A stretch of 64,000 bases of DNA, taken from positions 62,001-126,000 of the forward strand of contig JASJOG010000135.1 of NCBI GenBank assembly GCA_030142905.1, given 5' to 3'. A program made the position numbers and the translations under genes. This DNA comes from Heliopora coerulea. Its lineage: Eukaryota; Cnidaria; Anthozoa; Scleralcyonacea; Helioporidae. Each line of letters begins with the position of its first letter. The first letter of the stretch is position 1. Positions 48,106 to 59,134 of this stretch are shown here, piece after piece. The notes beneath the pieces are model-generated. The model was not told the DNA's origin and did not search any database. It worked only from the letters and a program-made list of their open reading frames with translations.

Positions 48106-48396
48106 TATTATTATTATTATTATTATTATAAAGATTCTTCTTCATTTTCACAGCAGTATATCCTATACAGGGTTGGCTGCCTGGATTCCATGCCTTGAGC
48201 AGCCTCTGTCATACCACGCACCAAAACAAGCTCCTTCTTCTGCATATCAACTTTGATCTTATCCACCCATCTCTTCGGTGGTCTCCCAACAACTCTTTTC
48301 TCTCCAACCTCTTTGTTCGTCACCCTCTTCGTAACCCCTTCTCTCCCCAGGATGTACCCAAGCCACCTAAGCCTTGATTCCTTCAGTAACGAGCCG
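48106..48396 (-). mobile_element. LINE 3' fragment with (TAA)n tail
   Basis: The minus-strand frame has LLKESRLRWLGYILGREG and VVGRPPKRWVDKIKVDM, the conserved RLRWLGH...GRPxxRW end of non-LTR RT proteins, followed by a (TAA)n tail at 48106-48129. 5'-truncated at about 48396. Possibly RTE-like; the clade is not certain. Confidence 0.7.
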
Positions 48397-48920
48397 AGGA
48401 ACACCGAGAGTGCACACTCAATACAACACTAGGTTAACAACTCTCTTTATTTGTTCATAAATGTGCCTTCTTATAGTTTCTACATTTTCCAAGTTATTTT
48501 CCTACATTTACCAAATATGGATGTTGGCAGAGTAAATCCATTATTTGCATAACTAAAGATAAGTAGGATATTAGGACGCGCCTAGAAAAGGGAATGTTCA
48601 CAACTATTTCGCAGCCAACCATAATTTAATTGCTTTATATCTGTTACACTTCCAATCCCTCGCCTTTTCTGTTCGTCATATCAAGACTCATTTTAATCTT
48701 ATCCACTTTCTTCTTCAGCAGCAGTTGTGGGTGCTGAGGTACCCCTCGTTCACTTGTCAACTTCGCTGGGATTTGATCAGGTGCGTCGTGGACCGGCAAC
48801 ATCGCAGCATAAATCTCGTCTTTCCGAAACCAAAGATTCGCTGTTATACTAAACAGGCTTTATTTTACAGCTGGATGTCCTCCCTTTCGCCAACCTCTTT
48901 TAGTCGCCTTTTACGACGGC

Positions 48921-49055
48921 TTAGGATAAAACGCAGATGCGGATTTGCGGATTGGCGGGTTCAGGGATAAAACGCGGATTCAGGAATAAAAAGCGAATTC
49001 GGCAATAAAACGCGAATCTGGGAATAAAACGCGGATTTGGAGTTAAAACGCAGTA
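48921..49055 (+). repeat. Tandem AATAAAACGCGAATC-like units at the palindrome end
   Basis: Five or more imperfect 17-21-base units (GGGATAAAACGCGGATTCAG, GGAATAAAACGCGAATCTG). The mirror set is at about 54040-54135. Confidence 0.75.
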
Positions 49056-50005
49056 AACGTGCTGGCTAGCTCTGCACAAACGCACCGACGCTGCAGATCA
49101 CGAAATTAAACTAAGTTAAATGGAAAAGAAAATTATTGTTTATCTCTAGAACTGTCAAGTATGAGTGTAGAACCTGGTTTATATACAGCTCGCTAGGAGC
49201 GACACCGAATTAAATTCGTTTTTAATCCAAAAGTTCAGAATTCGAATAACCTTTGAGAAGTGATGACAAATGTCGAACAGGTGCCTCTTACATTTAAGTG
49301 CATAAGTTTTACGGGGTATATGTGCGATATGTATTGAGTTTAGTCACGACAAATACACATGTTTGCGACTACGATAAACGGACCTGTGCTTCTAAACATA
49401 TTTAAACGATAAGTTTAATTCAAAAGATAAACGTTCGTCTAACAAACATATCAATGCACGAGAGCAACACATAAAGACATTGTTCATGTCGCGGCTGCCT
49501 AAACATCTGATATGCGTTTTTCCGGTGAAGACATCTCACTCGACGAAGAAATGCTGCGTTTACAAACAGGAGATGCACGTTTTCATATCAAAGTGTTATA
49601 CGGGGAAACTGCATGTTTACACGGAGAAGAAGGTGGCGGCCCTTACCGGCCACCATAGAAAACTTTCACGAGAATACTCAGGTTTGTCCCTCCCCCATCA
49701 ATGTGAAGGCTCGAGTTTCGGCTACCACAAAAATATTTGGACACGATAATAAAACACACCGTAAATTTAAAACGATGTAAATCTCTTGTCAATTAACCAA
49801 CGCAAAGGAATAGATAACAAAGATGTACCTGACATGGCTCATAACACCACAACGTTGGATCTGGTACATATAGTTCTAACGACCATATATGAAATAACGC
49901 GAAGAAGGAAACTAAGCAAGGGAACCAATAGTGTCTGAGACAGAAACGGCTCGTTATTTCCAATTTGTGCTCGATAATAGCATGCTGACATATATTTGAA
50001 ACGAA

Positions 50006-52740
50006 AATAAACTACAAAGTATGAAAGTAAAAAGCGGGTGGAAAATCTGTTGGCTAAAACTAGACAAGGAAGATAAAGAGTTAATTGTTACAGGGGATTT
50101 TAATTGTGATCTTTCTCTGAGTATTTTACAACCTCATTCCAACAGATTTATTGAGATTTTAAATCTTTTTCAACGTGAGCAAGTAATCACTGATCCTACT
50201 CGTGGAACCAGTAGTCATGCTAGCTTACTGGATATTATTGCCACAAACAGACCTTACAAATTATTGAATTCAGGTGTTTTACACATAGGGATCAGCGATC
50301 ATAGTTTGGTCTATGCTTGCTTTAAAATAGCCGTCCCTAAACAAAATCCTAAATTTATTGAAAGTAGAACTTTTAAACATTTTAATCAAGATCTTTTTAA
50401 CCAAGATCTCCAGAATATGTTGAATAAACAGAATTGGAGCTCTCAAGACCCCAACTACCTTTGGGAAAATTTTAAAGAAGTTTTTATTTTACTATCAGAA
50501 ATTTATGCTCCGGTAAGATTTCGCAAAGTTCGTAGCGAATATGTTCCTTGGATGACTCATAGTTTAATTCAGGAAATGAACCATCGTGATTGTTTAAAAA
50601 AGAGAGCAGTAGCATCAAAATCTGAATCATTACACAATTTATATAAAAAGCAACGCAATCGAGTAAATTGTCCGATTAAAAATGCGAAAAAGAAATTTTG
50701 TCTTGAAAGCATTGACTTAAATAAAGGAAATTCGAGAGAAATGTGGAAAAACATTAATTTAATAATTGGGCGCAAAGGCCGAAGTTCTAAAACTACTACA
50801 ATTTCCTCAATTAAACAAAATAATACAACTAACATTGTGTCAAACGAAAAGGACATTGCTGAATCCTTAAACGAGTATTTTACTGAGATTGGTCCTAGCC
50901 TCTCAAAAAAATTGGATAAGACCAACGCTCAATATTTAGACTATATAACACCTGTTGAGTGTGAGTTTAATTTCAGTTATATAACCTGCGAAACTGATTT
51001 ATATACTATTAATGGAATAAAATCTAAAAAAGCAGCCGGGCCAGATAATATTTCAGTAAAGTTGTTGAAGGATTCAGCTAATGTTACTGTACCTTTCTTA
51101 ACCACAATTTTTAACTTATCGTTAAACTACGGTATTTTTCCAAATGATTGGAAAAATGCACGTGTTTCACCGATTTATAAATTGGGAGAAAAAGATGAAT
51201 GCGGTAATTATAGGCCAATTTCGACACTATCCGTTGTTTCCAAATTATTCGAAAAATTGGTTTATAAACAAGTATACTCTTATTTAGAAAACAACGAACT
51301 TTTAACTCCTTTCCAGTCGGGTTTTAGAAAAGGTAACTCGACTAGCAAATCTTTATTAAACACAACCAACACTTGGCTGGTCAACATGGACCAAGGTCTA
51401 ATAAATGGGGTAATTTTCCTCGATCTAAAGAAGGCCTTTGATACTGTAGACCACGAGATCTTAATAAAAAAATTAGAGTTATATGGTATTAAAGGAAATA
51501 GTCTGCGTTGGTTCATTTCATACCTGAGTGACCGTACACAAGTATGTAAAGTTGGAACAACAACTTCTTCGAAAAAATATATAAAGACCGGTGTGCCACA
51601 GGGATCTAATCTAGGTCCATTATTATTTATACTTTATGTAAATGACTTACCGAACTGTTTAAGCAATTCTATCCCTGCTCTGTTTGCAGACGATACCAAT
51701 GTAACGACATCTGGACCGTCTGTCGAAGATATCCAACGTAAATTAAATAATGAGTTGGATAACTTACATCAGTGGTTGCTTGCGAATAGATTGTCTTTGA
51801 ATGTCAATAATACGGAGTACATGTTAATTGGCTCTTCGTATAGGCTAACTCATATTTCAACGGATCCCGAAATTTCAATTGGTTCTCAAAAAATCTCACG
51901 TGTAAAAGGGACAAAAACACTGGGTGTTTTGATCGACGAAAATATCACCTGGAAAAATCATATTGAAGCCACATGTAAAAAGATTTCGAGAGCAATAGGA
52001 ATGATGAGACGAGTTAAAAATTTCATCAGTAATGAAAGCCTAGAACGGTTGTATAAAACGTTAGTGTTACCACATTTTGATTACTGTTCTTTGGTTTGGG
52101 ATAATTGCTCAAATAGTTTAAAAGGCCGTTTACAAAAACTTCAAAATAAAGCTGGTCGAATAATAAGTGGTGACAGATATGATATGTCAGCAACAAGCAC
52201 ACGACTAAAACTTGGGTGGAAAGATTTACAGTCGCGAAGGGACGAACAAATGTTGTCCTTTGTGCAAAAGATAATTTCAGGCAGATCAAACTTAGATAAT
52301 CTAAGTCACCTATTTTCAATAGCAAGGCGGGATTGTTATGACCTGAGAAGTAATGATAACATGCTTTTGTTACCTAAACCAAATACTAATGCAATGAAAA
52401 AAAGCTTTAAGTATAGAGCCGCTGTGATCTGGAATGCCCAATCATTAGAGGACAAACTTTATGACCTTTGAAATTTAGTATTTTAATTGTAAATAGCTTT
52501 GAATTCTAGTATTTTTAATTGTAAATAGTTTGGTTCTTATTTTTAGTATTACCATTTAAAAGCTATGATGTAAATATCCTTATTTCTTATTTTCTCTTTT
52601 TAATTTCTTATGTGTGCAACACGGCCTAATGAAAAACAACTGAACATTTTCCCCTGTAAATATATTTTATTATTGGTTGATTAGTTACCGTGTATAAATA
52701 AGATTAAATAAATAAATAAGTAAATAAATAAATAAAAAAT
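50006..52740 (+). mobile_element. CR1/L2-like LINE, 5'-truncated, with long open RT frame and TAAA-rich tail
   Basis: The insertion starts where homology between the palindrome arms stops and ends in a TAAATAAATAAATAAG-type tail. It holds an uninterrupted 816-codon frame covering the end of the endonuclease and the entire RT. The lack of stops over 2.4 kb contrasts with the other LINE pieces here and suggests a recent insertion. No clear target duplication seen. Confidence 0.85.
50021..52471 (+). CDS. Non-LTR retrotransposon protein: partial APE endonuclease plus reverse transcriptase
   Basis: Residues ~20-105 hold the C-terminal half of the APE-type endonuclease (TGDFNCDL, LLDIIATNR, ISDHSLVYA); the N-terminal catalytic motifs are missing. 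The RT spans ~330-620: KAAGPDNISVKLLK, NYRPISTLSVVSKLFEK, QSGFRKGNST, GVIFLDLKKAFDTVDHE, TGVPQGSNLGPLLFILYVND and catalytic LFADDT (FADD, common in this group). The thumb and C-terminal region runs to about 815. The first residues (MKVKSGWKICW) do not fit the family; reading one frame away gives VENLLAK before LDKEDKE, so a one-base slip in the AAAA near 50058 is likely. The Met is therefore not the native start. The protein would reverse-transcribe its RNA at a nicked target; without the complete endonuclease it is not autonomous. Confidence 0.9.
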   Translation: MKVKSGWKICWLKLDKEDKELIVTGDFNCDLSLSILQPHSNRFIEILNLFQREQVITDPTRGTSSHASLLDIIATNRPYKLLNSGVLHIGISDHSLVYACFKIAVPKQNPKFIESRTFKHFNQDLFNQDLQNMLNKQNWSSQDPNYLWENFKEVFILLSEIYAPVRFRKVRSEYVPWMTHSLIQEMNHRDCLKKRAVASKSESLHNLYKKQRNRVNCPIKNAKKKFCLESIDLNKGNSREMWKNINLIIGRKGRSSKTTTISSIKQNNTTNIVSNEKDIAESLNEYFTEIGPSLSKKLDKTNAQYLDYITPVECEFNFSYITCETDLYTINGIKSKKAAGPDNISVKLLKDSANVTVPFLTTIFNLSLNYGIFPNDWKNARVSPIYKLGEKDECGNYRPISTLSVVSKLFEKLVYKQVYSYLENNELLTPFQSGFRKGNSTSKSLLNTTNTWLVNMDQGLINGVIFLDLKKAFDTVDHEILIKKLELYGIKGNSLRWFISYLSDRTQVCKVGTTTSSKKYIKTGVPQGSNLGPLLFILYVNDLPNCLSNSIPALFADDTNVTTSGPSVEDIQRKLNNELDNLHQWLLANRLSLNVNNTEYMLIGSSYRLTHISTDPEISIGSQKISRVKGTKTLGVLIDENITWKNHIEATCKKISRAIGMMRRVKNFISNESLERLYKTLVLPHFDYCSLVWDNCSNSLKGRLQKLQNKAGRIISGDRYDMSATSTRLKLGWKDLQSRRDEQMLSFVQKIISGRSNLDNLSHLFSIARRDCYDLRSNDNMLLLPKPNTNAMKKSFKYRAAVIWNAQSLEDKLYDL

Positions 52741-53059
52741 TACGATAAGTACTGCTTGTAGTCAACGAAAGCGCTCCTAGTTGATCACGCAGTAGGAAAG
52801 TTAAAAGACAATGCAAACCATTTAAACCCAAGAAAACACAATTTGCACATATTCAAACAACGAGTCTACCATATTGCCTCCCAAAAGGAAAAGATAGTAC
52901 GGAAAACAAATTTTTGTTTAATGAAGACTCCTCATGATATCCGTTGAAAGGTTGACTTCCCACGCGTCATTTTTCTTTTGACACTGTTATATTTTGAAAA
53001 ATATAACTGAACGAATACTACACGTTTTGTGTCAGGGGTATGTTGATTGGTCCGAAATA
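52741..53059. other. Unpaired centre of the palindrome
   Basis: Sequence between the LINE tail and the right arm with no counterpart on the left. No ORF or motif named. Confidence 0.5.
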
Positions 53060-54009
53060 TTCTCACTGCACTGCATTTCATTCGAAAAATATTTCACCAT
53101 GTTCTTAGAGAACCCAAATTGGAAAGAACGAACCGTTTCCGTCTCAGACAATATTGAGTTTTGGTTCGCTTGCTTATATTCCTTCGTTGCGTCATTTCAT
53201 AGCCACTGTCGCCAGATTTAACGTTGTGGTGTTATATGAGCTATAAAAGGTATAGTGCATAACTATCACTGTAAATAAGCATTTGCATTTTTGTTACCTA
53301 TTCCTTTGCGTTAGTTAATTGACAAGAGATTTATATGATGTTAAATTTACAATGCGCTGTACTATCGTTTCCAAATATTTTTATGGTAGCCGAAACTCGA
53401 GCATTTACATTGATGGGAGAAGGACAAACTTGAGTATTCTCGTGAGAGTTTTCTATGGTGGCTGGTAAAGGCCACCACCCTTTCTCCCTGTAAACATGCA
53501 GTATCTTCGTATAACAGTTACACTTTGATATGAAAACGTGCATCTACTATATGTGAACGCAGCATTTTTTTCGTGGAGTGAGATATCTTCACCGGAAAAA
53601 CACACATCAGATGTTTAGGCAGCCGCGACATGAACAATGTCTTTATGTGTTGCTCTCGTGCATTGATATGTTTGTTAGACGAACGTTTATCTTTTGAATT
53701 AAACTTATCGTTTAAATATGTTTAGAAGCACAGGTCCATTTATCGTAGTCGCAAACATGTGTATTTGTCGTGACTAAACTCAATACATATCGCACATATA
53801 CCTCGTAAAGCTTATGCACTTAAATGAAAGAGGCACCTGTTCGACATCTGTCATCACTTCTCAAAGGTTATTCGAATTCTGAACTTTTGGATTAAAAACG
53901 AATTTAATGTATATAAACCAGGTTCTACACTCATACTTGACAGTTCTAGAGATAAACAATAATTTTCTTTTCCATTAAATTTAGTTTAATTTCGTGATCT
54001 GCAGCGTCG

Positions 54010-54135
54010 GTGCGTTTGTGCAGAGCTAGCCAGCACGTTTACTGCGTTTTAACTCCAAATCCACGTTTTATTCCCGAATCCGCGTTTCATCCCCAAATCC
54101 GCCAATCCGCAAATCCGCATTCGCGTTTTATCCCA
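54010..54135 (-). repeat. Mirror set of tandem units at the right palindrome end
   Basis: AACTCCAAATCCACGTTTTA, TTCCCGAATCCGCGTTTCAT and CCCCAAATCCGCCAATCCGC are the inverse of the left tandem units. Confidence 0.75.
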
Positions 54136-54996
54136 ACCCCTCTTACGACACGCAGAGGATTCGTTGGAGGTATTCTTACTTCCCCTCCACAGGAATATTG
54201 ATATATCAAGATTGACAGCTAAATATCAATCGTGAAATGCAGTCGATTCGTTGTATACCATACCAAAGTGTAGACAACAAAAGAAATCAAACCAACGAAG
54301 ATATAATGGACATGCAATGGTCTCTACCAATTGCATGACATTATGGGATGTATTCCTGACAGCCAAGGGCTGCACCCTAAGCTTGCTGCTGTGTATTCAG
54401 ACAAGCAGGTTGCCAGAAGTGGCTAGTTGATAGGTATGTTGTAATAATGGCTAGGTTTGCGTTCGACACAGCAAGACCTCGCTTTTCAATTCCACGTGAT
54501 GTCGGCAATTTCCGATGTCTAACTGTCAAGACAAGATATGACAACTAAATAAAATTTGTTCACCAGAAAATCTTTTCAAGGAATCCTTGCGCTTGTAAGG
54601 TGTGCTCAATGTTTCCTATCTAATTCTCCTTCAAAAATGCTTTGCTTTATCAAATGTACTCCGGGTTAGGTACACTAACAGTTTGGTGCATGTGGGTTCC
54701 ATTCGACCTCTTGACCTAAAAATAGTTTTTACAAATTTCAAAGATTTTTCTGGGATTGGGCCAAGTACTCTCGTAAATATTCCTTTCGATCAGTTGCAGA
54801 AAAGTACTTGACATGACACATCACATCAGTACAATGCACATGCTTCTTTATTCAACTCAACTAAACATATGTCAATGACTTTTCTATGGTCAGGTCAGAT
54901 CCAAGGAACGAAATGAACACAATTTCGACATTTTATGTAAATCATACTCAACGGCCATTGTACGAAATGAATTAAATAGCGCAAAGAAGAGATCGA

Positions 54997-56322
54997 AGGA
55001 AGCTCAGTATCTATACTACCAATTGTTAGTAAAATATTGGAGAGATATGTTTTTAATCAGTTATATAGATTTCTAAACGATAATTCCTTACTGTCCAAAT
55101 ATCAATCAGGGTTCCGACCTAAGCGCTCAACCCTCACTGCGCTTATTCAGATGTGAGATTCATTATACGAAAACATGGATAATGGTCAGTTGAGTGGTGT
55201 TGTTTTTCTTGACATTAGCAAAGCTTTCGATTCAATTAATCACAAAATTTTATTACGCAAGATGAAAAATCAATTTGGAATAGTAAACACTGAATTGCAT
55301 TGGTTTCAATCTTACTTAACAAATAGGGAACAGGTTTGCGTTGTCAATGGAACGATATCATCTTCTAAGAGAATTGTTTGTGGTGTTCCACAGGGATCTA
55401 TCTTCGGACCCTTACTATTCTTACTTTATATTAACAATTTTCCTGAATGTCTCGACAGAACGACTCCTTAAGTATACGCTGATGATACTCAAATTTCCTC
55501 TACCGCTAACGATTTAGCGGAACTTACCGAAAATCTAAATAATGACTTAAATAAAGTCAGTGAATGGCTCCTTACGAAAAAAATTGCAGTATCATCCGAT
55601 CAAAACTAAAATAATGTATATAGGTTCGAATTATAACATTAATACTGTGAGTCATGAAACTTCTGTGATGTTGAATAATCGACAAATCTCTCGAGTTCGC
55701 TCATTTAAATCCCTTGGTGTTGAGCTCGATGAAAATCTTTGCTGGAAAAATCACATAGAAATGATTTGTAAAAATGTTGGTGCTGGCATAGGCGTGATGA
55801 TACGCATCAAGCCCTATGTTCCTTCTAACACCCTTAAAACAATTTATCAAGCGTTGATACAACCGTACTTTGACTATTGCTCTCCCTTATGAGGAATTTG
55901 CAATAAACAACTTAAAGATAAACTTCAAAAATTTCAAAAATCGCGCAGTGAGAGTAATAACTGGCGCCTGTTACGAAGCAAGATCTGCTGATGTACTTCG
56001 TTACCTTGCTTGGGAAAACTTAGATTCAAGACGATATGCCAGTAAATTAACATTAATGTACAAAGTATTGAATAATTATACTTGTCCAAACTTGAGGGAG
56101 GCACAAATAAGGAGAAATGATGTGCAAAGTAATTATGAGCTCAGGAATGGTCACTCCGATATAGCACTCGCAAAACCAAAAAGAGAATTTCTTAAAAAAA
56201 GTTTCAATTATAGCGGGGCTAAACTCTGGAATAGTCTTCCTTCGGATTTTAAACAAGCTGAATCAATTTACTCATTCAAAAATTTGTTGAAACAAAATTA
56301 TACATTTGGTACCCACACTTAA
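54997..56322 (+). pseudogene. Reverse transcriptase pseudogene of the second LINE
   Basis: Motifs in order: QSGFRPKRSTLTALIQ, FLDISKAFDSINHKIL, CGVPQGSIFGPLLFLLYINN, YADDTQI (catalytic), SFKSLGVELDENLCWKNHIE, YFDYCSPL, then the C-terminal LAWENLDSRRYASKL and FNYSGAKLWNSLP. At least two in-frame stops and two frame changes; no functional product. Confidence 0.85.
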
Positions 56323-56549
56323 CTACCTATCCATTCAATAAGATAATAACTGTTAACGCTGGGGTCACACCTTACATATTTATTTACTTATACGCATTTT
56401 GTAAATAGTTAGTAATTAAGTTTGTATATAGCCTTAACTTCTTCTCTTTATGTAATTTTATATTCTTGGACGCCCCTCGTGGAAATCAACTTTTGTTGTC
56501 GAGGCTAGCGTCTGTAAATAAAGTTTTACCATACCATACCATACCAGTT
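54997..56549 (+). mobile_element. Second CR1/L2-like LINE, decayed, with (ACCAT)n tail
   Basis: The RT begins at SVSILPIVSKILERY and is broken by stops and frameshifts (after LIQM, before VYADD, after SSDQN and after YCSPL). It ends in KQNYTFGTHT at 56322, followed by a 3' UTR and ACCAT tandem repeats at 56527-56545. 5'-truncated inside the RT. Its sequence differs clearly from the LINE at 50 kb, so it is another family. Confidence 0.85.
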
Positions 56550-56851
56550 AGATGTGCTCGTTGACAACTTGACAAAGGCTCCGAAATTGGTTATAGTGCT
56601 TCAGCCAAGTGGATGTGCAGCGTGGAATTTTGAATCAGAGTTTTAAAATACTGTATAAGTCACTTCTTATTCGGCAGAATTCTTTACGCGAAAGGAGTTC
56701 TGGTTATGTGCTCCGTTAAACAAAGTTAGTCTTGGCACAAAATTTGTCAAAAATGACAGTCAGGTTGCTTCAAAGTCTTGTTTTTAAAAGAAACAAGACG
56801 TTTGTGATTTGTTTTCCAGTCTTTCACTGCTCTTGAAAAAGATCGTTTCTC

Positions 56852-57646
56852 TTAAGGTGGTCTTACACACCCAAAAAAAATCGATTTCGAGTGAAATCTA
56901 CGAAATTGAAAAGTTGGAGAAATACAATCTTTAAACCCTTCTTAATCTCGTTCGTATAATTTTTTTGCCCAGAAATACCTAAAATACCAAGAAATCCAGC
57001 ATTTTCCAGAGCTCTTGTTCCATTTTTCCCTTAGCAACGCCCCTAGCAACGGGAATATAGCTTTCATTAAGGTGGTCTTACACTCAAAAAAAATCGATTT
57101 GGAGTGAAATCTACGAAATTGCAAAAGTTGGAGAAATATTTCGGAAATAATTGAAAACTTTAACTTTAAAGCTGTTTTCCTCAATTTGTCAAAATGGCTT
57201 GATTACTAATATTTCATGCAAGATATCTCAAAGAGTATTCAAGCCATCCTTATCAAACATTCAGTGCTTATAGGGGATGGACTAAAAGAATTGAATTCTG
57301 TTCAATTGCCACAAAATAATGAGGGTTTTAGTGACACAATTGTACACATTCTCGGCATTCGAAAAGTTTAATCTTGATTATAGACATACTGTATATAGTA
57401 GAGAAACGATTCTAGTTCACACCATAGGCATTGCTCTGAGTTACAAATTAAAAGTTATTCCAGATTTCTACCATCATTTGTTGTCTAGTTATCATGTTTA
57501 CAAATGTACCCTCTTTTCTTCATGGGAGGTAGTGTATTGCGGTTACCATGGAAACAAATGACCAAAAAAACGAAACCCCTCTAAACAACATAATATAGCT
57601 AGATTTTCATTTTATTCAAAATTTTCTTTGTGTAAGACCACCTTAA
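56852..57646. mobile_element. TIR element GGTGGTCTTACAC with TTAA flanks, partly duplicated
   Basis: TTAAGGTGGTCTTACAC at 56852 and its inverse GTGTAAGACCACCTTAA ending 57646. A further internal start (TTAAGGTGGTCTTACACTC) at 57067 repeats the following CAAAAAAAATCGATTT...GAGTGAAATCTACGAAAT text. So either a copy inserted into itself or the left end was duplicated. TTAA flanks suggest a piggyBac-mobilised MITE, though other superfamilies are possible. The ORFs inside are not meaningful. Confidence 0.65.
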
Positions 57647-58249
57647 AGAGAAGCAGTACTCTATAAAATTTTAGAATTTAAAGGAATTTAATGGTAAGTT
57701 AAAATTCGCCACGCAGACGTGACGATATCCTTTCGACATTATTTTGAAGTCAAAGTGAGTAATATTAAAAAAATTACACAACTTCTGGCAAAGGAATTCG
57801 TAAAATAGGATATTTTACTGTTTAGTAAAACACAGTAGAATTCACAACAGATTTCTATTTAATTTCTATAACACTTGTAAACGTACCAGCAGTATTAATA
57901 TGGGGAGTAGTGAGATGGATCAGTGGTTTCAATTAGGAGTTATAGTTACTCATGAATATAACAAGCATATGAGATGCTGTCGTCACGTTGTTATGGCTAT
58001 ACACCGAAATAACTTGATGTTTTTAAAAATTATTAAGTGTTTTGAATACTATCATTGAATAAGTAACCTTCAAACGCTCAATACCGAACTTGTTTCAATA
58101 AAGTTCAACCAAAGTCTGTAGAAAGCCACTTCATACAGAATAACTGCTTGTAGAAATGTTTATATCCTCACATATAAACATACAGACATGATATATGTTT
58201 TCAGCAGGTCAAAGCTATTTTCCAGTTATCTCCTCCACTTTTCTTATTA
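57647..58249. other. Unassigned intergenic sequence
   Basis: No supported ORF, repeat or RNA gene. Confidence 0.5.
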
Positions 58250-58532
58250 CAGTGGAGAGGCGTAGCTAGGATTCTCCTTAGGGAGAGGTGGGCATTGCTC
58301 GACCAGAATGGGCCTACAGCATAGCACAAGGGCTGAAAGGCCTGCTAATCCGCATGACTTTTCAGGGTTGCTTTCTGTGATTCATTCAAAAGGGAAGATT
58401 CCTTCTAATAAATAATAATGAGTGTGTGTCAATCTAATATATACCTAAATTTCTAATGCAGCACAGTATGTGAGGAAGGGGCCTTGGAACCATGCCTCCC
58501 CCCCCCCCACTTAAATTACGCCTGCGACAGTG
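58250..58532. mobile_element. Degenerate hAT-like element
   Basis: Left CAGTGGAGAGGCGTAGCTAG and right end, inverted, CACTGTCGCAGGCGTAATTT share the AGGCGTA core; C-rich run near the right end. Similar in kind to 41.3 kb but more decayed. Confidence 0.45.
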
Positions 58533-58827
58533 CAAAATGGAGTATTTCAATGGAAATGACATCTTGCTGAAGATATGAAATTTGGCCGGATTACTTCTAA
58601 TCTGGTTTTCCAATAAATTTTCCTGTGCTTAAAACATCATAACTGTTAGTCAGGGAACGTATTGTTATTCTAGAATATATACTTGGTAAGAAGCCAGGAA
58701 CAAACTGTGGAAAAATAATTTTCATGGTGTGAAAATCTGCGGGATCTTCACAGAAACCGGTTCAGATTGCCAATGCATGTCAATCCTTGTATGAATAAAA
58801 GGAAGTTAACGTTTACACGTTTGTGCC

Positions 58828-58849
58828 TTTTACCACTTAAGTGGTAAAA
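58828..58849. repeat. Perfect 22-base palindrome
   Basis: TTTTACCACTT followed directly by its complement AAGTGGTAAAA. Confidence 0.85.
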
Positions 58850-59094
58850 ACCATTTACCAAAACAGGTCCGCTGAAGTAAACTAGTAGAAAGTAAAAATA
58901 TATGCAGTACTATCAACCATAATTCTTTGAAAGTTAAAATTAGATCCAATAAGTGTTGAAGAATGTTCTACTAGTTGCTAAGAATAAATTAGGTCAGAGG
59001 TTTCTTCTTACCAAATTTTTTTATATTTTAGAAATCCGACGTTGACGGATTCCAGGATGATACGACGTTTTCAGTGCGTAAAGGAGTATCGTTA

Positions 59095-59097
59095 AGT

Positions 59098-59134
<37 letters not shown>

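Larger units (their letters stand above)
48921..54135. repeat. Giant inverted repeat (about 1 kb arms) with a LINE at its centre
   Basis: Left arm about 48921-50005 and right arm about 53060-54135 are reverse complements. Matching landmarks: GCGGATTTGCGGATTGGCGG (48936 / inverted near 54110), CTAGAACTGTCAAGTATGAG (49147 / inverted near 53940), GTCGCGGCTGCCTAAACATC (49488 / inverted near 53615), and GTCTGAGACAGAAACGGCTC (49933 / inverted near 53130). Indels separate the arms. Each outer end has tandem GGAATAAAACGCGAATC-like units. No ORF in the arms has a recognisable domain. It could be a large foldback or TIR transposon, or a segmental inverted duplication. Confidence 0.8.

Noticed and set aside
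48725..48970. + ORF next to the palindrome
   Set aside because: No domain, and its end is made of the tandem units of the palindrome.
49480..49749. ORF in the left palindrome arm and its partner at 53331-53543 as a conserved gene
   Set aside because: They share a few residues only because the arms are homologous; frames are not kept between arms and no domain is seen.
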